NCBI GenBank assembly: GCA_006176705.1
Contig: QRFJ01000751.1
Span: 205,964 to 269,963, forward strand
Direction: 5' to 3'
Length of the DNA: 64,000 nucleotides
Source of the DNA: Cocos nucifera
Lineage: Eukaryota; Streptophyta; Magnoliopsida; Arecales; Arecaceae
Under the pieces are notes generated by a model, which did not search any database, was not told the origin of the DNA, and worked only from the letters and a program-made list of their open reading frames with translations. Positions 1-10,472 of the stretch are shown in pieces (positions within the stretch are counted from its first letter, which is position 1; every line of letters begins with the position of its first letter). The position numbers and the translations under genes are program-made.

Positions 1-125
1 CAAAGGAGTTTGTGCTCAAACAGAGGCCTTCATATGGTCTGACAGGAGGTTGTCCAAGTCAGAAAAGGTTGTCTTATTTGTAAGACATTACCTGCCATTT
101 TTGGTCACCTGCCATTTCTTGTTCT

Positions 126-192
126 TTGACTTTGGTCAAAAGTCTACCTTTGACTGGTCAAACGTTGACCATTGACACTTTGACTTTTGACC
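126..192 (+). promoter_or_regulatory. W-box cluster in CopA U3
   Basis: Eight TTGAC cores fall within 66 bases: six on the + strand (126, 150, 165, 172, 180, 187) and two inverted as GTCAA (135, 157). Several extend to TTGACC or TTGACT, the core bound by plant WRKY factors. The block ends about 300 bases upstream of the LTR TATA box. It recurs in the other LTR copies near 3787-3852, 6837-6902, 13602-13668, 52996-53061, 54447-54513 and, degraded, 62605-62670. A role as a defence- or wound-responsive enhancer is inferred by analogy with stress-induced Tnt1 and Tto1. Confidence 0.6.
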
Positions 193-302
193 ACATGTCA
201 TGCACCTATTGGAGAGCTGGTGGGGGCCTGTCCCCCTGCCAGAACCTGGCAAGGAGAAGGGCGCACGCCAAGGGTGGCGTGAGCCCAAGTAGGAGGCGCC
301 TA

Positions 303-327
303 GGAGTCCTTGTTGGACAAGGACTCC
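303..327 (+). other. Perfect 11-bp stem hairpin in CopA U3
   Basis: The arms ggagtccttgt and acaaggactcc are exact reverse complements around a three-base loop. The same arms occur in the other LTR copies; in those near 13786 and 54627 the loop is four bases while the stem is unchanged. It lies about 170 bases upstream of the TATA box. Confidence 0.65.
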
Positions 328-497
328 ATCTCCTTTTTGGATTCCAATTAGAGTTCTTCTAAGAACCAACTTTGACTGGTCTTAGGCACCCTCTAAGGAG
401 GAATCCAGGGGTCTCTATTCCCACCAATCAGATTTAGATCTGATTTCACAAAGGGTTGTGATTGGTTGGGAGGAAGAGGAGTTGGATCACGCTTAGT

Positions 498-505
498 CTA
501 TAAAT
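498..505 (+). promoter_or_regulatory. LTR TATA box (subtype a)
   Basis: CTATAAAT lies in a GC-richer part of the LTR. The equivalent in the copy at 2459-4781 is near 4172. Subtype b copies carry TATATAAG (7210-7217 and equivalents). Transcription would be expected to start about 30 bases downstream, near 525-530. Confidence 0.6.
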
Positions 506-1082
506 AAGACCCTGCGCCCAACTCAGATGCTAATGCAATTCAATTGAGAAACCCCATGCCCCAAGGCTGCCTCTCCCCTCCTTCTCCATGCCATAGTCTC
601 TTCTCCCCTTGCTCTCCACGTCCAAAAGGAGTTTTGGACCTTGGTTGGTGTGATTCAGATCAAAGAAAGGCAATCAAAAATAAGAAGGCTGCGCTGCTGC
701 AAAGGACGACTGCTCATCTTCAAAAGAGTTTTGAAGATCCTCCAGATCAGATCCAGATCTAATTTTTGGAGGCATGATAGAGAAGAAGAGGATCTCCAGA
801 TCCAACCTGAGTGGATACCGGTAGAGGCCAGGCACTTGCGTGGCTAAGATCCAGAACCTTCCGCTGCAAACAGGATCATCAACAGGGTAATAGGATTACC
901 CAGATCAGGTAAATTAAATTTGATTTAATTTATCTTATTTTATTTTATTTATTAAAATAATAAGAATCAGATCTAAAATATATCAAGATCTGATTGAGAT
1001 CAAGATAAAAATTTTTGAAATATATCTCTTGATCTGATCAGATCTGGATGAACCTGGACCGGGAAATCAGGATTTCCCTTCA

Positions 1083-2458
1083 ACTGGTATCAGAGCCATG
1101 GTTCTAAATTGTTTAGATCTGATTTTAAATTTATTTTAATTAGAAAATAATTAATTTTAGATGTCACATGAGATGTGATCAGATCTGAAATCAGAAAAAA
1201 TTAAAATTAAATAATTTGGATCTAAGATTAGAAGATATGCATGACTAGTTCTAGAATAGAATAGTTCTATAGAATAGTCTTGCATGTTTTTGATTTAATC
1301 TCAATTAAATCATGTTTTAGATCTTTTTATTTACTATTTTCTGATATTATAAATGTTATAATAACATCTGAAAAATAGTAAATAAAAATTATTTAATTTT
1401 TGAATATCATATGAGATATGATTGATGCATGTCTAGACTAGTTGTAGAATAGTTCTACATAATTATCTAGATTAGAATTTATTTTGATTAGATCAATTTA
1501 AATCGAATTTTTTAGATTATTATGAGATAATTTAGATCTGAAAACATGCATGATTATGATACATGAGATGTATGCAAAATATGCCATGATTAGATCTACT
1601 TTATATATGAGATATATGATATAGATCTGATATTGTTTTGTAGTATTGAATGTTCCTGATTAAGGCGTTCCTCTTGGCCGTCCGGTCATAAGAACGAAGA
1701 AGGGTTTAAAGGCCCTCTCTTTCCATTCGATGGGGTGTTCTTATGATGTGTAGGGGTGCTGCGTGTTCATCCTTAATTCAGAAACCCAAAACTTACTTTC
1801 TGCAAAACCCTAGATCCTGAAACCCTAGGATTTATTGTGCATATTTTGTTTATGAACCCTACTTAATTAAGAATTAAGTTTATGAAATATTAATTAGGTC
1901 TAAAATTGAGAATTTTAGATCTAAGACATATTCATAATACTGGGTTCGGGCTTGGGTAGCTCAATTAGGTCTAAGCGGTTGATCAAACCGAATCAAGAGT
2001 TGGTTAGATGGGATCAACAATGCTTAAATTGACCAGCCTAATAGGATTAAGTCTGGGTCAAGATCGAGTCACGATCAAGCAAGACCTAATTAGGCTCAGA
2101 GGTTAGAGTCTGGATTGTAGGCTAACCCAATTGGTTCTGACTCAACAATTTGGTGTCTAAGGTAAGTTTGGCACAGACGACCGACTGGTTTTTAATTGGA
2201 AGCTACTCGACCTGAATGCGTTCTTGTACGAGTTAATGGCATATTCCTTCCACCGGTCTCACTTACCTGGCCTTATCTATTGACACAGTTCTGATTTGAG
2301 GTGGTCAATAATCCGAGCTAACCCATGCCACTAGGTTAGTCATAATTGTTATGACTAAGCCAAGTCTAGTTTAATGAGACCTGAATCAATTCTCCCTAAG
2401 AAAAGATTAAGTCTGAGGTCTTCCACCATTGTAGATGTGCGGGCCCTTCCCGAGGTTG
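1083..2458 (+). mobile_element. CopA internal region, non-coding deletion derivative
   Basis: The 1.38-kb internal region opens with the primer site TGGTATCAGAGC at 1085-1096, two bases after the LTR, and runs through an untranslated leader. It then passes directly into the next LTR at 2459 with no gag-pol and no clear polypurine tract. The leader matches 55413-56725 almost exactly; there it continues into gag. The gag-pol has therefore been deleted, with the break near GGTTG. No supported coding sequence is present. Confidence 0.8.
1085..1096 (+). other. Primer-binding site, tRNA-Met type
   Basis: TGGTATCAGAGC is the classic plant Copia primer site, complementary to the 3' end of initiator tRNA-Met. 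It starts two bases after the LTR end. The same site follows the LTRs ending at 4781 and 55412. Confidence 0.9.
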
Positions 2459-4781
2459 TGTTAGATATATGTGCCCTAGAAGCCAGAATTGGCTGACACT
2501 TGTAATACACTTCTAGGGGCAAAATTGTAATTTTGACTATAATTAATGAAATGGGTTATTTACTATCACACATGTGTATTTAGTGTCTGTGATACATCCT
2601 TTGAGTTAATGGTAATGATAATTCATATTTTCAAGAGTTGAAAATTTAAGACATGAATAATCATTATTAACTCATAAACAGCTCCCGACCATAGGATCAT
2701 CACGAGGATGGTGATTGATCCGGAAGGTTGGTGTACGATCGCTTCTCTTTAGTAGATGAGTCTTGAGTCTACGGTGTGGAGACACCGGAGCGAGAGTACA
2801 CGTACTCGTTAGAGAACGAGGGCACTGAGCATGACCACCTCGAGTAGTCATTAGGGACTCTACCTTCTCGTCAATGACTGACTCGATGCTGCAGTAGTGT
2901 GTCTGGTTCTTTGACCTGAGATGCATCGGTAGTTCACCTTGAGGGTGTTATAGTTTGACTACACCATTACTCGGTCTCCTAGCCATATGGAACCCTGAGG
3001 TGTATGTTGGCTGTGACATGTTCATTGTAGGAACTGGATTGCATCAAGATGGGATCTATCTACCTCGGTGGTAGAGGAGTAGCCCTATGATGATCATGAG
3101 AATCAAGTCCTGAAGCCCATGGCCATGGCAGAGTGAAATAATAGAAAGAGTTTCTATTTAGATTTTCACACTGGACTCGAATCGAATGATTACATCATAT
3201 GACAGAGACTAGGGTTTGACGAGTTCACCTTAACCCTAATCTAATCGGGGCTCAAGATAGAAGAACTGAATCACACAGGTAGCTGCACCAAGAGGTTCGC
3301 ATTCAGCTCTGATGGGTTGCCACCATATACTGCTAGGTGTCACTGGTGGATTTTGGGAGCAATTAGAATGATTTAGATGATCGATCATTCTAAGCTGTTC
3401 GAATCAGAAAGAGTTCTGATCCATCGAAAGGAGTTTCGATGATGTCTATGATAAGAGATCATGACATATCCCATTACCATACAGAACTGAACCTAACTGG
3501 GTCACACAAACAAGGGTTTGAGTCTGGTGATCATCAATTGAACTGATCTAGTTCAATTGATCTGAATGAGATTCAATTAGGTTCAAGGAAAATCGTGCTA
3601 GCACTCGATTGAACCTAACGTTCTTCTTTTACTATCATAAATAAGTTGTCCTGACTGAGCCAAAGGAGTTTGTGCTCAATCAGAGGCCTTTCATATGGTC
3701 TGACTGGAGGTTGTCCAAGTCAGAATAGGTTGTCTTATTTGTAAGACATTACCTGCCATTTTTTGGTCACCTGCCATTTCTTGTTCTTGACTTTGGTCAA
3801 AAGTCTACCTTTGACTGGTCAAACGTTGACCATTGACCCTTTGACTTTTGACCACATGTCATGCACCTATTGGAGAGATGGTGGGGGCTTTGTCCCCCTG
3901 CCAGAACCTGGCAAGGAGAAGGGCGCACGCCAAGGGTGGCGTGAGCCCAAGTAGGAGGCGCCTAGGAGTCCTTGTTGGACAAGGACTCCACCTCCCTTTA
4001 GGATTCCAATTAGAGTTCTACTAAGAATCCAGTTTGCACCACTAAGGTCTTCAGAGGCGCCCTCTAAGGAGGAATCCAGGGGTCTCTTTTTCAACCAATC
4101 AGATTTAGATCTGATTTCACAAAGGGTTGTGATTGGTTGAGAGGAAGAAGAGTTGGATCACGCGTAATAGGGTCTATAAATAAGACCCTGCGCCCAACCC
4201 TAATCCTAAGTGAAGTAAAAGTCTTATTGAAAGAGATTTCCCACATGCCCAAGGCTGCCTCTCCCCTCCTTCTCCACGCCATACTCAGGTCTTCTCCCCT
4301 TGATCTCCACGTCCAAAAGTGTTTTGGACTTAGTTTGGTGCGATTCAGATCAAGGAAAGGTGACATCAAAAGTAAGAAGGCTGCGCTGCTGCAAAAGGAC
4401 GACTGCAGATCTTCAAAAGAGTTTTGAAGATCCTCCAGATCAGATCCAGATCTGATTTTTGGAGGTGTGATAGAGAAGAAGAGGATCTTCCAGATCCAAT
4501 CCGAGTGGATATCGGTAGAGGCCAGGCGCTTGCGTGGCTAAGATCCAGAACCTTCCGCTACAATCAGGATCATCTACAGGGTAATAGGATTACCCAAATC
4601 AAGGTAAAATTAAATTTGATTTAATTTATTCTTATTTTATTTTATTTGTTAAAATAATAAGAATCAGATCTGAAATATATCAAGATCTGATTGAGATCAA
4701 GAAAAAAAAAAAATTGAAATATATCTCTTGATCTAATCAGATCTGGACGAACCTGGACCGGGAAATCAAGATTTCCCTTCA
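2459..4781 (+). repeat. CopA LTR, subtype a, complete
   Basis: This complete LTR of 2323 bases runs from TGTTAGATATATG to CCCTTCA. It contains the 12-bp palindrome at 3533-3561, the W-box cluster near 3787-3852, the U3 hairpin near 3966-3990 and a TATA box near 4172. It differs from subtype b around the TATA box and in the palindrome loop. It serves both as the right LTR of the element to its left and the left LTR of the next unit. Confidence 0.9.
3533..3561 (+). other. 12-bp perfect inverted repeat in CopA LTR
   Basis: The arms atcaattgaact and agttcaattgat flank the loop GATCT. Subtype b copies (near 6583-6611, 13359-13387 and 54196-54224) keep identical arms but have AATAT in the loop. 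The truncated copy near 52741 has GATCT again. Confidence 0.7.
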
Positions 4782-5451
4782 ACTGGTATCAGAGCCATGG
4801 TTCTAAAATTGTTTAGATCTGATTTTAATTTTATTTTAATTAAAAATAATGTGATTTCAGATGTCACATGAGATGTGATCAGATCTGAAATCAAGAAAAA
4901 TTAAAATTAAATGATTTGGATCTAAGAACATGAAGATATGCATGACTAGTTCTAGAATAGAATAGTTCTATAGAATAGTTTTGCATGTCTTTGATTTAAT
5001 ATGATTAAATCATATTTTAGATCATAAGTGTTATAATAACATCTGATAAACAGCAAATAAAAATTATTTAATTTTAAATATCATATGAGATATGATAGAT
5101 GCATGACTAGACTAGTTGTAGAATAGTTCTACATAATTGTCTAGATTAGAATTTATTTTGATTAGATCAATTTAAATCTAATTTTTTAGATTATTATATG
5201 ATAATTTAGATCTGAAAAACATGCATGATTATGATACATGAGATGTATGCAAAATATGCCTTGGTTAGATCTAAATTTGTATATGAGATATATGATATAG
5301 ATCTATAACTGTTTTGTAGATTTACATGTTCCTGATTAAGGCGTTCCTCTTGGCCGTCCGGTCATAAGAACGAAGAAGGGTTTAAAGGCCCTCTCTTCCA
5401 TTCGATGGGTGTTCTTAATGACGTGTAGGGGTGCTGCGTGTTCGTCCTTAT
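4782..5451 (+). mobile_element. CopA internal leader, cut by assembly gap
   Basis: The primer site TGGTATCAGAGC at 4784-4795 opens a leader homologous to 1083-1771. It runs into the N block before the point where gag-pol would begin. No coding sequence is visible. Confidence 0.8.
4784..4795 (+). other. Primer-binding site, tRNA-Met type
   Basis: TGGTATCAGAGC lies two bases after the LTR that ends at 4781. Confidence 0.9.
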
Positions 5452-6026
5452 NNNNNNNNNNNNNNNNNNNNNNNNNNNNNNNNNNNNNNNNNNNNNNNNN
5501 NNNNNNNNNNNNNNNNNNNNNNNNNNNNNNNNNNNNNNNNNNNNNNNNNNNNNNNNNNNNNNNNNNNNNNNNNNNNNNNNNNNNNNNNNNNNNNNNNNNN
5601 NNNNNNNNNNNNNNNNNNNNNNNNNNNNNNNNNNNNNNNNNNNNNNNNNNNNNNNNNNNNNNNNNNNNNNNNNNNNNNNNNNNNNNNNNNNNNNNNNNNN
5701 NNNNNNNNNNNNNNNNNNNNNNNNNNNNNNNNNNNNNNNNNNNNNNNNNNNNNNNNNNNNNNNNNNNNNNNNNNNNNNNNNNNNNNNNNNNNNNNNNNNN
5801 NNNNNNNNNNNNNNNNNNNNNNNNNNNNNNNNNNNNNNNNNNNNNNNNNNNNNNNNNNNNNNNNNNNNNNNNNNNNNNNNNNNNNNNNNNNNNNNNNNNN
5901 NNNNNNNNNNNNNNNNNNNNNNNNNNNNNNNNNNNNNNNNNNNNNNNNNNNNNNNNNNNNNNNNNNNNNNNNNNNNNNNNNNNNNNNNNNNNNNNNNNNN
6001 NNNNNNNNNNNNNNNNNNNNNNNNNN
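5452..6026. other. Assembly gap, 575 N
   Basis: This is an unbroken run of N. To its left is CopA leader; to its right is CopA LTR starting about 514 bases into the LTR. Open frames that span it are artefacts. Confidence 1.
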
Positions 6027-7801
6027 GGTCTCCTAGCCATATGGAACCCTGAGGTGTATGTTGGCTGTGACATGTTCATTGTAGGAACTGGATTGCATCA
6101 AGATGGGATCTATCTACCTCGGTGGTAGAGGAGTAGCCCTATGATGATCATGAGAATCAAGTCCTGAAGCCCATGGCCATGGCAGAGTGAAATAATAGAA
6201 AGAGTTTCTATTTAGATTTTCACATTGGACTCGAATCGAATGATTACATCATATGACAGAGACTAGGGTTTGACGAGTTCACCTTAACCCTAATCTGATC
6301 GGGGCTCAAGATAGAAGAACTGAATCACACAGGTAGCTGCACCAAGAGGTTCGCATTCAGCTCTGATGGGTTGCCACCATATACTGCTAGGTGTCACTGG
6401 TGGATTTTGGGAGCAATTAGAATGATTTAGATGATCGATCATTCTAGCTGTTCGAATCAGAAGAGTTCTGATCCATCGAAAGGAGTTTCGATGATGTCGA
6501 TGATAGAGATCATGACATATCCCATTACCATACAGAACTGAACCTAACTGGGTCACACAAACAAGGGTTTGAATCTGGTGATCATCAATTGAACTAATAT
6601 AGTTCAATTGATCTGAATGAGATTCAATTAGGTTCAAGGAAATCGTGCTAGCACTCGATTGAACCTAACGTTCTTCTTTTGCTATCATAAATAAGTTGTC
6701 CTGTCTGAGCCAAAGGAGTTTGTGCTCAAACAGAAGTCTTCATTATGGTCTGACTGGAGGTTGTCCAAGTCAGAATAGGTTGTCTTATTTGTAAGACATT
6801 ACCTGCCATTTTTGGTCACCTGCCATTTCTTGTTCTTTGACTTTGGTCAAAAGTCTACCTTTGACTGGTCAAACGTTGACCATTGACCCTTTGACTTTTG
6901 ACCACATGTCATGCACCTATTGGAGAGCTGGTGGGGGCTTGTCCCCCTGCCAGAACCTGGCAAGGAGAAGGGCGCACGCCAAGGGTGGCGTGAGCCCAAG
7001 TAGGAGGCGCCTAGGAGTCCTTGTTGGACAAGGACTCCATCTCCCTTTAGGATTCCAATGAGAGTTCTTCTAAGAATCCAGTTTGACTGGTCCAAGGCAC
7101 TCTCCAAGTAGGAATCCAGGGGACTCTAATCCCACCAATCAGATTTAGATCTGATTTCACAAAGGGTTGTGATTGGTTGGGAGGAAGATGACTTGGATCA
7201 CGCTTAGTCTATATAAGAGACCCAGCGCCCAAGTGAAAAAATAATCAAGAAAAAATCAAGAAGCAATCTTCCCACGCCCCAAGGCTGCCTCTCTCCCCTT
7301 TCTCCACGCCATACTCTCTTCTCCCCTTGCTCTCCACGTCCAAAAGTGTTTTGGATTTGGATTGGTGCGATTTAGATCAAGAAAAGGAGATCAAAAGCAA
7401 GAAGGCTGCGCTGCTGCGAAGAACGACTGCAGATCTTCAAAAGGAGTTTTGAAGATCCTCCAGATCAGATCCAGATCTGATTTTTGGAGGCGTGATAGAG
7501 AAGAAGAGGATCTCCAGATCCAGCCCGAGTGGATACCGGTAGAGGCCAGGCGCTTGCGTGGCTTGATCCAGAACCTTCCGCTGCAAACAGGATCATCAAC
7601 AGGGTAATAGGATTACCCTATTCAGGTAAATTGAATGTGATTTAATTTATCCTTTTCATTTAATTTTTATTAAATAAATAAGAATCAGATCTGAAGCATC
7701 CCTGATCTGATACAGATCTAAGAGAAAAAATTTTTGAAATATATCTCTTGATCTGATCAGATCTGAACGAACCTGGTCAGGGAAATCAGGATTTCCCTTC
7801 A
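6027..7801 (+). repeat. CopA LTR, subtype b, 5' end lost in gap
   Basis: The sequence aligns with 12796-14572 and ends CCCTTCA at 7801. Adding the roughly 514 bases hidden by the gap gives about 2289 bases, matching the complete subtype b LTR of 2291. It has the W-box cluster (6837-6902) and TATATAAG (7210-7217). Confidence 0.9.
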
Positions 7802-8323
7802 AGGTTGATTGTTCTCGATGCTGGATATCAGATGGCTCAGTTGCATGACCTAGGGATAGACATGCAACCATGTCTATTAGGCATTGGATGCTATGGGCTG
7901 GAGGATGAGATTGGGCTCAATATTCCGGATACGGTGAGAGACTCCAATTAGGAACCCAGTCTATGCAAATGGTGGGTCTGACTTAACTAAGGAGTGGATC
8001 AATATTCAACAATGGATACGGTGAGATTCATGAATTAGAGACCAAGTTTGGGTGCACCATGATTAGAGAATCATTGAACAAGAGTTGTTCACTCATTGGC
8101 TAACCCATCACCAATAACTGTTAGGTGAGGTGATGAGTCAGTTGGTGAGACCGCACCACCCACTAGAAATCATCAATCGCGGAGATTTTCGCATCTCTAC
8201 AGAGGGAGTGTAGGGATCCGAGAAAATAGTGGGAGCTAATTTGTTTAAAAATAAAATCCCTAAACAAATTGGTCAAGTCAAAATTACAGTATCTAACTAG
8301 AATCTTTGACTCTCTACAGGAAA
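7802..8323 (+). mobile_element. CopA leader remnant before gag, primer site missing
   Basis: The LTR is joined directly to the distal leader. No TGGTATCAGAGC follows 7801, and the text matches 56724 onward. The primer site and about 1.3 kb of leader are absent. Base-level agreement with the other copy is imperfect, with several small indels. No coding sequence is present. Confidence 0.75.
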
Positions 8324-9215
8324 ATGTCTGCGTCCAACCCACTGGCACGTATCCTAGACACACATAGACTGACTGGACCCAATTATAAAGATTGGCTCAG
8401 GAACTACAAAATTGTTTTGGGTTCCGAGAAGTTAACACATGTTTTGGACCAGGACCCTCCCACCTTACCAGCTCGTCCATCCACTGAACAGAGAGCGTCT
8501 CTGGAAAAATGGATTGACGAAGACAATAAGGCCAGATACTACATGTTGGGCTCGATGTCTGATGAGCTCCAGCGCCAACATGAAGATATCGGGACTGCTC
8601 GCCAAATGTTGGCTCACCTGCAGGAGATGTTTGGTGAACAGAGTCGCGCAGCCAAATATCAAGTCACGAAACGACTTTTTAAGGCTAAGATGCGTGATGG
8701 GCAGTCAGTCCAAGATCACTGTCTGACAATGATCAAGGACATGGAAGAGCTTGAGAAGCTCGGTGTGAAGTTGGACTTGGACTTGCAGAATGATATTATT
8801 CTGCAATCCTTGACTGATGCATATGGGCAATTCATCATGAATTACCACATGCATAAACTTCAAAATTCCTTGGCCGAGTTGATGAATATGCTGGTTACCG
8901 CTGAGCTTTCTATGAAAGGTTCTAAAGGCTCAGTTCTTGCTATGGAACGGACTTCTTCCAAAAGAAAGTCTTATGGAAAGAAAAAGAAGTCTGTGAAAAA
9001 GCAAAAGGTAGAAGGATCAAAGAAGAAGAAGGCAGAACCGAAGAAAAAGGTCGATTGGCAAAGGAAAGTGTTTCCATTGCAACAGCGACGGCCATTGGAA
9101 GCGGAACTGCCCTACTTACCTGGCCACCCTGAAAGAACAAGAAGGAAGGTCCTTCTGGAGGTATGCTCGTTATTGAGTCTAACCTTACGGTTTCTTCTGC
9201 ATCCAGTTGGGTGCT
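8324..9215 (+). pseudogene. gag: Copia gag, decayed (CopA copy 1)
   Basis: Gag packages element RNA in cytoplasmic particles. I take the start as ATG 8324 (MSASNPL...); an 8306 start would be TTG. The N-terminal LTGPNYKDW block and the following helical region (about residues 10-200) fit the plant Copia gag (UBN2-type) fold. A Lys/Arg-rich tract follows. The nucleocapsid knuckle CFHCNSDGHWKRNC (CX2CX4HX4C) is at 9069-9110 but one base out of frame with the upstream part, so a lesion lies near 9050. The leader in front lacks a primer site, so this copy could not be copied in cis. The product assignment is firm; its death rests on the frame changes. Confidence 0.85.
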
Positions 9216-10472
9216 TGACTCTGGTTCTAGTGCTCATCCTATGCACTTCTATGCAGGGTCTTGAGGATAGCAGGAGGCTGAGGGATGGAGACATGATCCT
9301 ACGCGTCGGTAATGGAGCAAGAGTTGCTGCAGTAGCCGTGGGAACATACCCTCTTCGATTACCATCTGGTTTAGACTTAGTTTTGAAAGACTGTTATTTT
9401 GTGCCTGCAGCTAGCAGGAATTTGATTTCTGTTTCATGCTTAGCACAAGAAGGTTATGTGATCACCTTCTTTAAGGACCATTGTAACATTCTTTATGAAA
9501 GAAATAAAATTGCAAATGGTTTCCTTATTAATGGTCTTTATCAGCTACATATTGATGTACCTGTTCTAACTATCGAGCAAAACGTGAATGCCAAACGACC
9601 TAGGGATAGTCCAAACGACAGATATCTATGGCACCTGAGATTAGGTCATATAGCAGAAGATAGGATCAACAAATTGGAGAAAAATGGGCTATTGAGTCCA
9701 TTGACTTCCGAGTCATATCCAACTTGTGAATCTTGTCTTCAAGGCAAAATGACTAAACTCCCTTTTGTTGGACATGGGGAGAGGGCCACAGATCTCCTTG
9801 CCCTAGTACATACTGATGTGTGCGGCCCATTTGATGTGCCGGCTAGAGGCAATTTTGTCTACTTCATTACCTTTACCGATGATCTGTCTAGGTATGGGTA
9901 TGTGTATCTTATGAGACACAAGTCTGAAGCTTTTGAAAAGTTCAAAGAATTCAGACATGAAGTAGAAAAACAAACTGGAAAACCCATTAAGGTTCTTCGA
10001 TCAGATCGAGGAGGTGAATACCTTAGCCGGGAATTCCTAGACTATCTTAAGGAAAATGGCATAGTCTCTCAATGGACTCCACCAGGAACACCTCAACTCA
10101 ACGGGGTTTCAGAACGGAGAAATCGGACTCCTATTGGATATGGTTCGATCCATGATGAGCTTCACAGACCTCCCAGATTTTCTTTGGGGACATTCATTAT
10201 TAACTTCAATCTATCTACTGAATAGGGTTCCCTCTAAAACCGTTCCTACCACACCGTATGAGATATGGCACGGTAAGAAACCAAGTCTGAGTCATCTCAG
10301 AATTTGGGGTTGTCCGGCTCATGTCAAAAGACAACAAGCGGACAAGTTAGAGTTTAGGTCCTTTAGAGCTCGATTCATAGGATATCCTAAAGAGTCATTA
10401 GGATACTATTTCTACATTCCTGAAGACCACAATGTGATTGTGAGTCGACATGCCATATTTCTTGAAAAATAG
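9205..10472 (+). pseudogene. pol: Copia protease and integrase, decayed (CopA copy 1)
   Basis: The aspartic protease motif WVLDSGSSAH is at about 9208-9237, in a third frame relative to gag. The reading frame is regained near 9250. The pre-integrase zinc region follows, with WHLRLGH from 9629 and TCESC near 9722. The integrase core has D (9815-9817, HTDVCGP), D (10004-10006, SDRGGEY) and E (10112-10114, NGVSERRN), a complete DDE set. A one-base insertion near 10132 shifts the frame just after the Glu. The integrase C-terminal part (IWGCPAHVKR region) continues at 10134-10472 and is stopped by TAG at 10470-10472, where the second CopA copy reads CAG. Integrase joins element cDNA to chromosomes; this one cannot be translated whole. 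Confidence 0.85.

Larger units (their letters stand above)
1..1082 (+). repeat. CopA LTR, subtype a, 3' part only
   Basis: This is the right half of a CopA LTR; its left part lies outside the window. It aligns base for base with 3660-4781. It contains the U3 W-box cluster (126-192), a hairpin (303-327), a TATA box (498-505) and a U5 rich in AGATCTGA-type motifs. It ends CCCTTCA directly before the primer-binding site. The 77-115 codon open frames in it recur in other copies only because the DNA is repeated; I do not call them genes. Confidence 0.9.

Noticed and set aside
2672..2926. An 84-codon frame repeated at 12494, 51883 and 53337
   Set aside because: Same reason: chance frame in the LTR, on the strand opposite to the element.
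5336..6128. Open frames of 200-247 codons on both strands
   Set aside because: They run through the 575-base N block and exist only because N codons are not stops.
6290..6637. A 115-codon antisense frame repeated identically at 13058-13405 and 53901-54248
   Set aside because: Its conservation is that of nearly identical LTR DNA copies. It is absent or broken in the diverged copies and has no recognisable protein feature.
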